Assembly: GCF_024714495.1 (NCBI RefSeq)
Contig: NZ_JAMZMJ010000001.1
Coordinates: 1,364,001 to 1,428,000 of the forward strand
From: Marinoscillum pacificum
Lineage (GTDB): Bacteria > Bacteroidota > Bacteroidia > Cytophagales > Cyclobacteriaceae
Direction of reading: 5' to 3'
Length of the DNA: 64,000 nucleotides
Shown here: piece after piece, positions 63,357-64,000 of the stretch
Layout: each line of letters begins with the position of its first letter
Position numbering within the stretch: position 1 is the first letter of the stretch
Program-made: the position numbers and the translations under genes
Notes under the pieces: generated by a model
Database searches by the model: none
What the model was told of the DNA's origin: nothing
Seen by the model: the letters and a program-made list of their open reading frames with translations, nothing else

Positions 63357-64000
63357 ATGGCAAAAGAAAGAATTGTAAATATTGGTTTAGTTCAGAACTC
63401 GTGTAGCTCTGACTTAAAAGACAACCTAAGAAAAGCCGTAGAAGGCGTAGAAGAAGCAGCAAAACAGGGTGCGCAGATTATCTGTCTCCAGGAGCTGTTT
63501 GGATCTACATATTTCTGCGACGTAGAGGATTATGAAAATTTCAAATTAGCGGAGGCCATTCCTGGCCCATCTACTGAAATATTTTCTGAACTAGCCAAAA
63601 AACACAATGTAGTGATCATTGCCTCGCTTTTTGAGAAAAGAGCTCAAGGTTTGTATCACAACACTGCCGCTGTAATCGATGCGGATGGTACTTACCTTGG
63701 TAAATACCGTAAAATGCACATTCCGGACGATCCAGGGTATTTTGAGAAATTTTATTTCACTCCTGGGGATCTTGGATTTAAGACATTCGACACCAAATAT
63801 GCTAAAATCGGTGTGCTGGTATGCTGGGATCAATGGTATCCGGAAGCAGCACGAATCACTGCTCTGAAAGGAGCTGAGATGCTCTTCTACCCTACTGCTA
63901 TCGGCTGGCACAAAGATCAGGATGATCAAACCAATCAGGAGCAGCACAACGCGTGGCAAACGATTCAGCAATCACACGCTGTTGCGAATGGTGTACCTGT
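63357..64000 (+). CDS. aguB: N-carbamoylputrescine amidase, 3' end outside window
   Basis: The first 214 codons are present and the frame runs off the right edge. A nitrilase-fold enzyme with catalytic residues Glu46 (CLQELFG), Lys119 (GKYRKMHIPDDPGY) and Cys156 (VLVCWDQWYPEAAR). The PDDPGYFEKFYFTPGD loop is characteristic of N-carbamoylputrescine amidase in polyamine synthesis from arginine. In Bacteroidota it is often adjacent to agmatine deiminase, which would lie beyond the window. Confidence 0.92.
   Translation, partial: MAKERIVNIGLVQNSCSSDLKDNLRKAVEGVEEAAKQGAQIICLQELFGSTYFCDVEDYENFKLAEAIPGPSTEIFSELAKKHNVVIIASLFEKRAQGLYHNTAAVIDADGTYLGKYRKMHIPDDPGYFEKFYFTPGDLGFKTFDTKYAKIGVLVCWDQWYPEAARITALKGAEMLFYPTAIGWHKDQDDQTNQEQHNAWQTIQQSHAVANGVP

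Noticed and set aside
63591-63971. 126-codon minus-strand open frame
   Set aside because: Antisense to the N-carbamoylputrescine amidase catalytic region, which is clearly the coding strand.

Overview
The window looks like a chromosomal stretch of a Bacteroidota bacterium, most likely a marine, gliding-type Cytophagales member. Evidence: roughly 40% GC; many lipoproteins with short lipoboxes; a secreted protease with a type IX secretion C-terminal domain; LytS/LytTR two-component pairs; stand-alone MacB/FtsX-type permeases (one with PadR and the Bacteroidota permease prefix domain); an LruC-domain protein; and TAnnTTTG promoter boxes. No rRNA, tRNA, CRISPR array, prophage or insertion sequence was seen. 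Genus-level placement is inference only.

Layout. 0.2-8.2 kb: a subtilase lipoprotein, an outer-membrane/lipoprotein pair, a TetR-FabF operon with a palindromic operator inside its promoter, CsbD, and a serine beta-lactamase-like lipoprotein. 8.2-18.8 kb: two LytTR two-component systems. The first sits beside a MacB-type permease. The second is co-transcribed with one member of a pair of three-repeat exported proteins; the other member lies about 2 kb away, and both promoters carry the same direct repeat with a 20-21 bp period. 18.9-35.5 kb: an exopolysaccharide locus with a response regulator, a pseudo-receiver/sugar-transferase fusion, an LruC protein, Wzy-like ligase/polymerase, acyltransferase, short TolC-like protein, Wzz/Wzc-like protein, four glycosyltransferase genes (one only half a GT-B fold), flippase and sulfotransferase. 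35.6-48.7 kb: surface lipoprotein, T9SS trypsin-like protease, PadR-permease operon, a three-gene glycosylasparaginase / GHL10-like / CBM9 operon, a Dph6-like protein, and a GlxA-type regulator divergent from DoxX-VOC-NTF2. 48.7-54.6 kb: two GT2 genes and an H-NOX / hybrid kinase / LytTR operon, a likely nitric-oxide-sensing circuit. 54.7-64 kb: YfcE-type phosphoesterase, M28 peptidase lipoprotein, SMP-30-like lipoprotein, a frameshifted M49-type peptidase, a STAS-like protein, a DEAD-box helicase starting with TTG, a PLDc_N-like reading frame with no normal start codon, and the 5' part of N-carbamoylputrescine amidase running off the right end.

How the parts fit. The dominant theme is the cell envelope: polymer synthesis and export, surface lipoproteins, secreted proteases, and four signalling modules, three of them with LytTR outputs. 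The most unusual signal is the LytTR regulon candidate at 13.2-18.3 kb: two paralogues of an unrecognised three-repeat exported family, an adjacent kinase-regulator pair, and matching direct repeats at both promoters with the spacing known for LytTR regulators. A second, independent 21-bp-period repeat lies between the first LytTR gene and its neighbouring permease.
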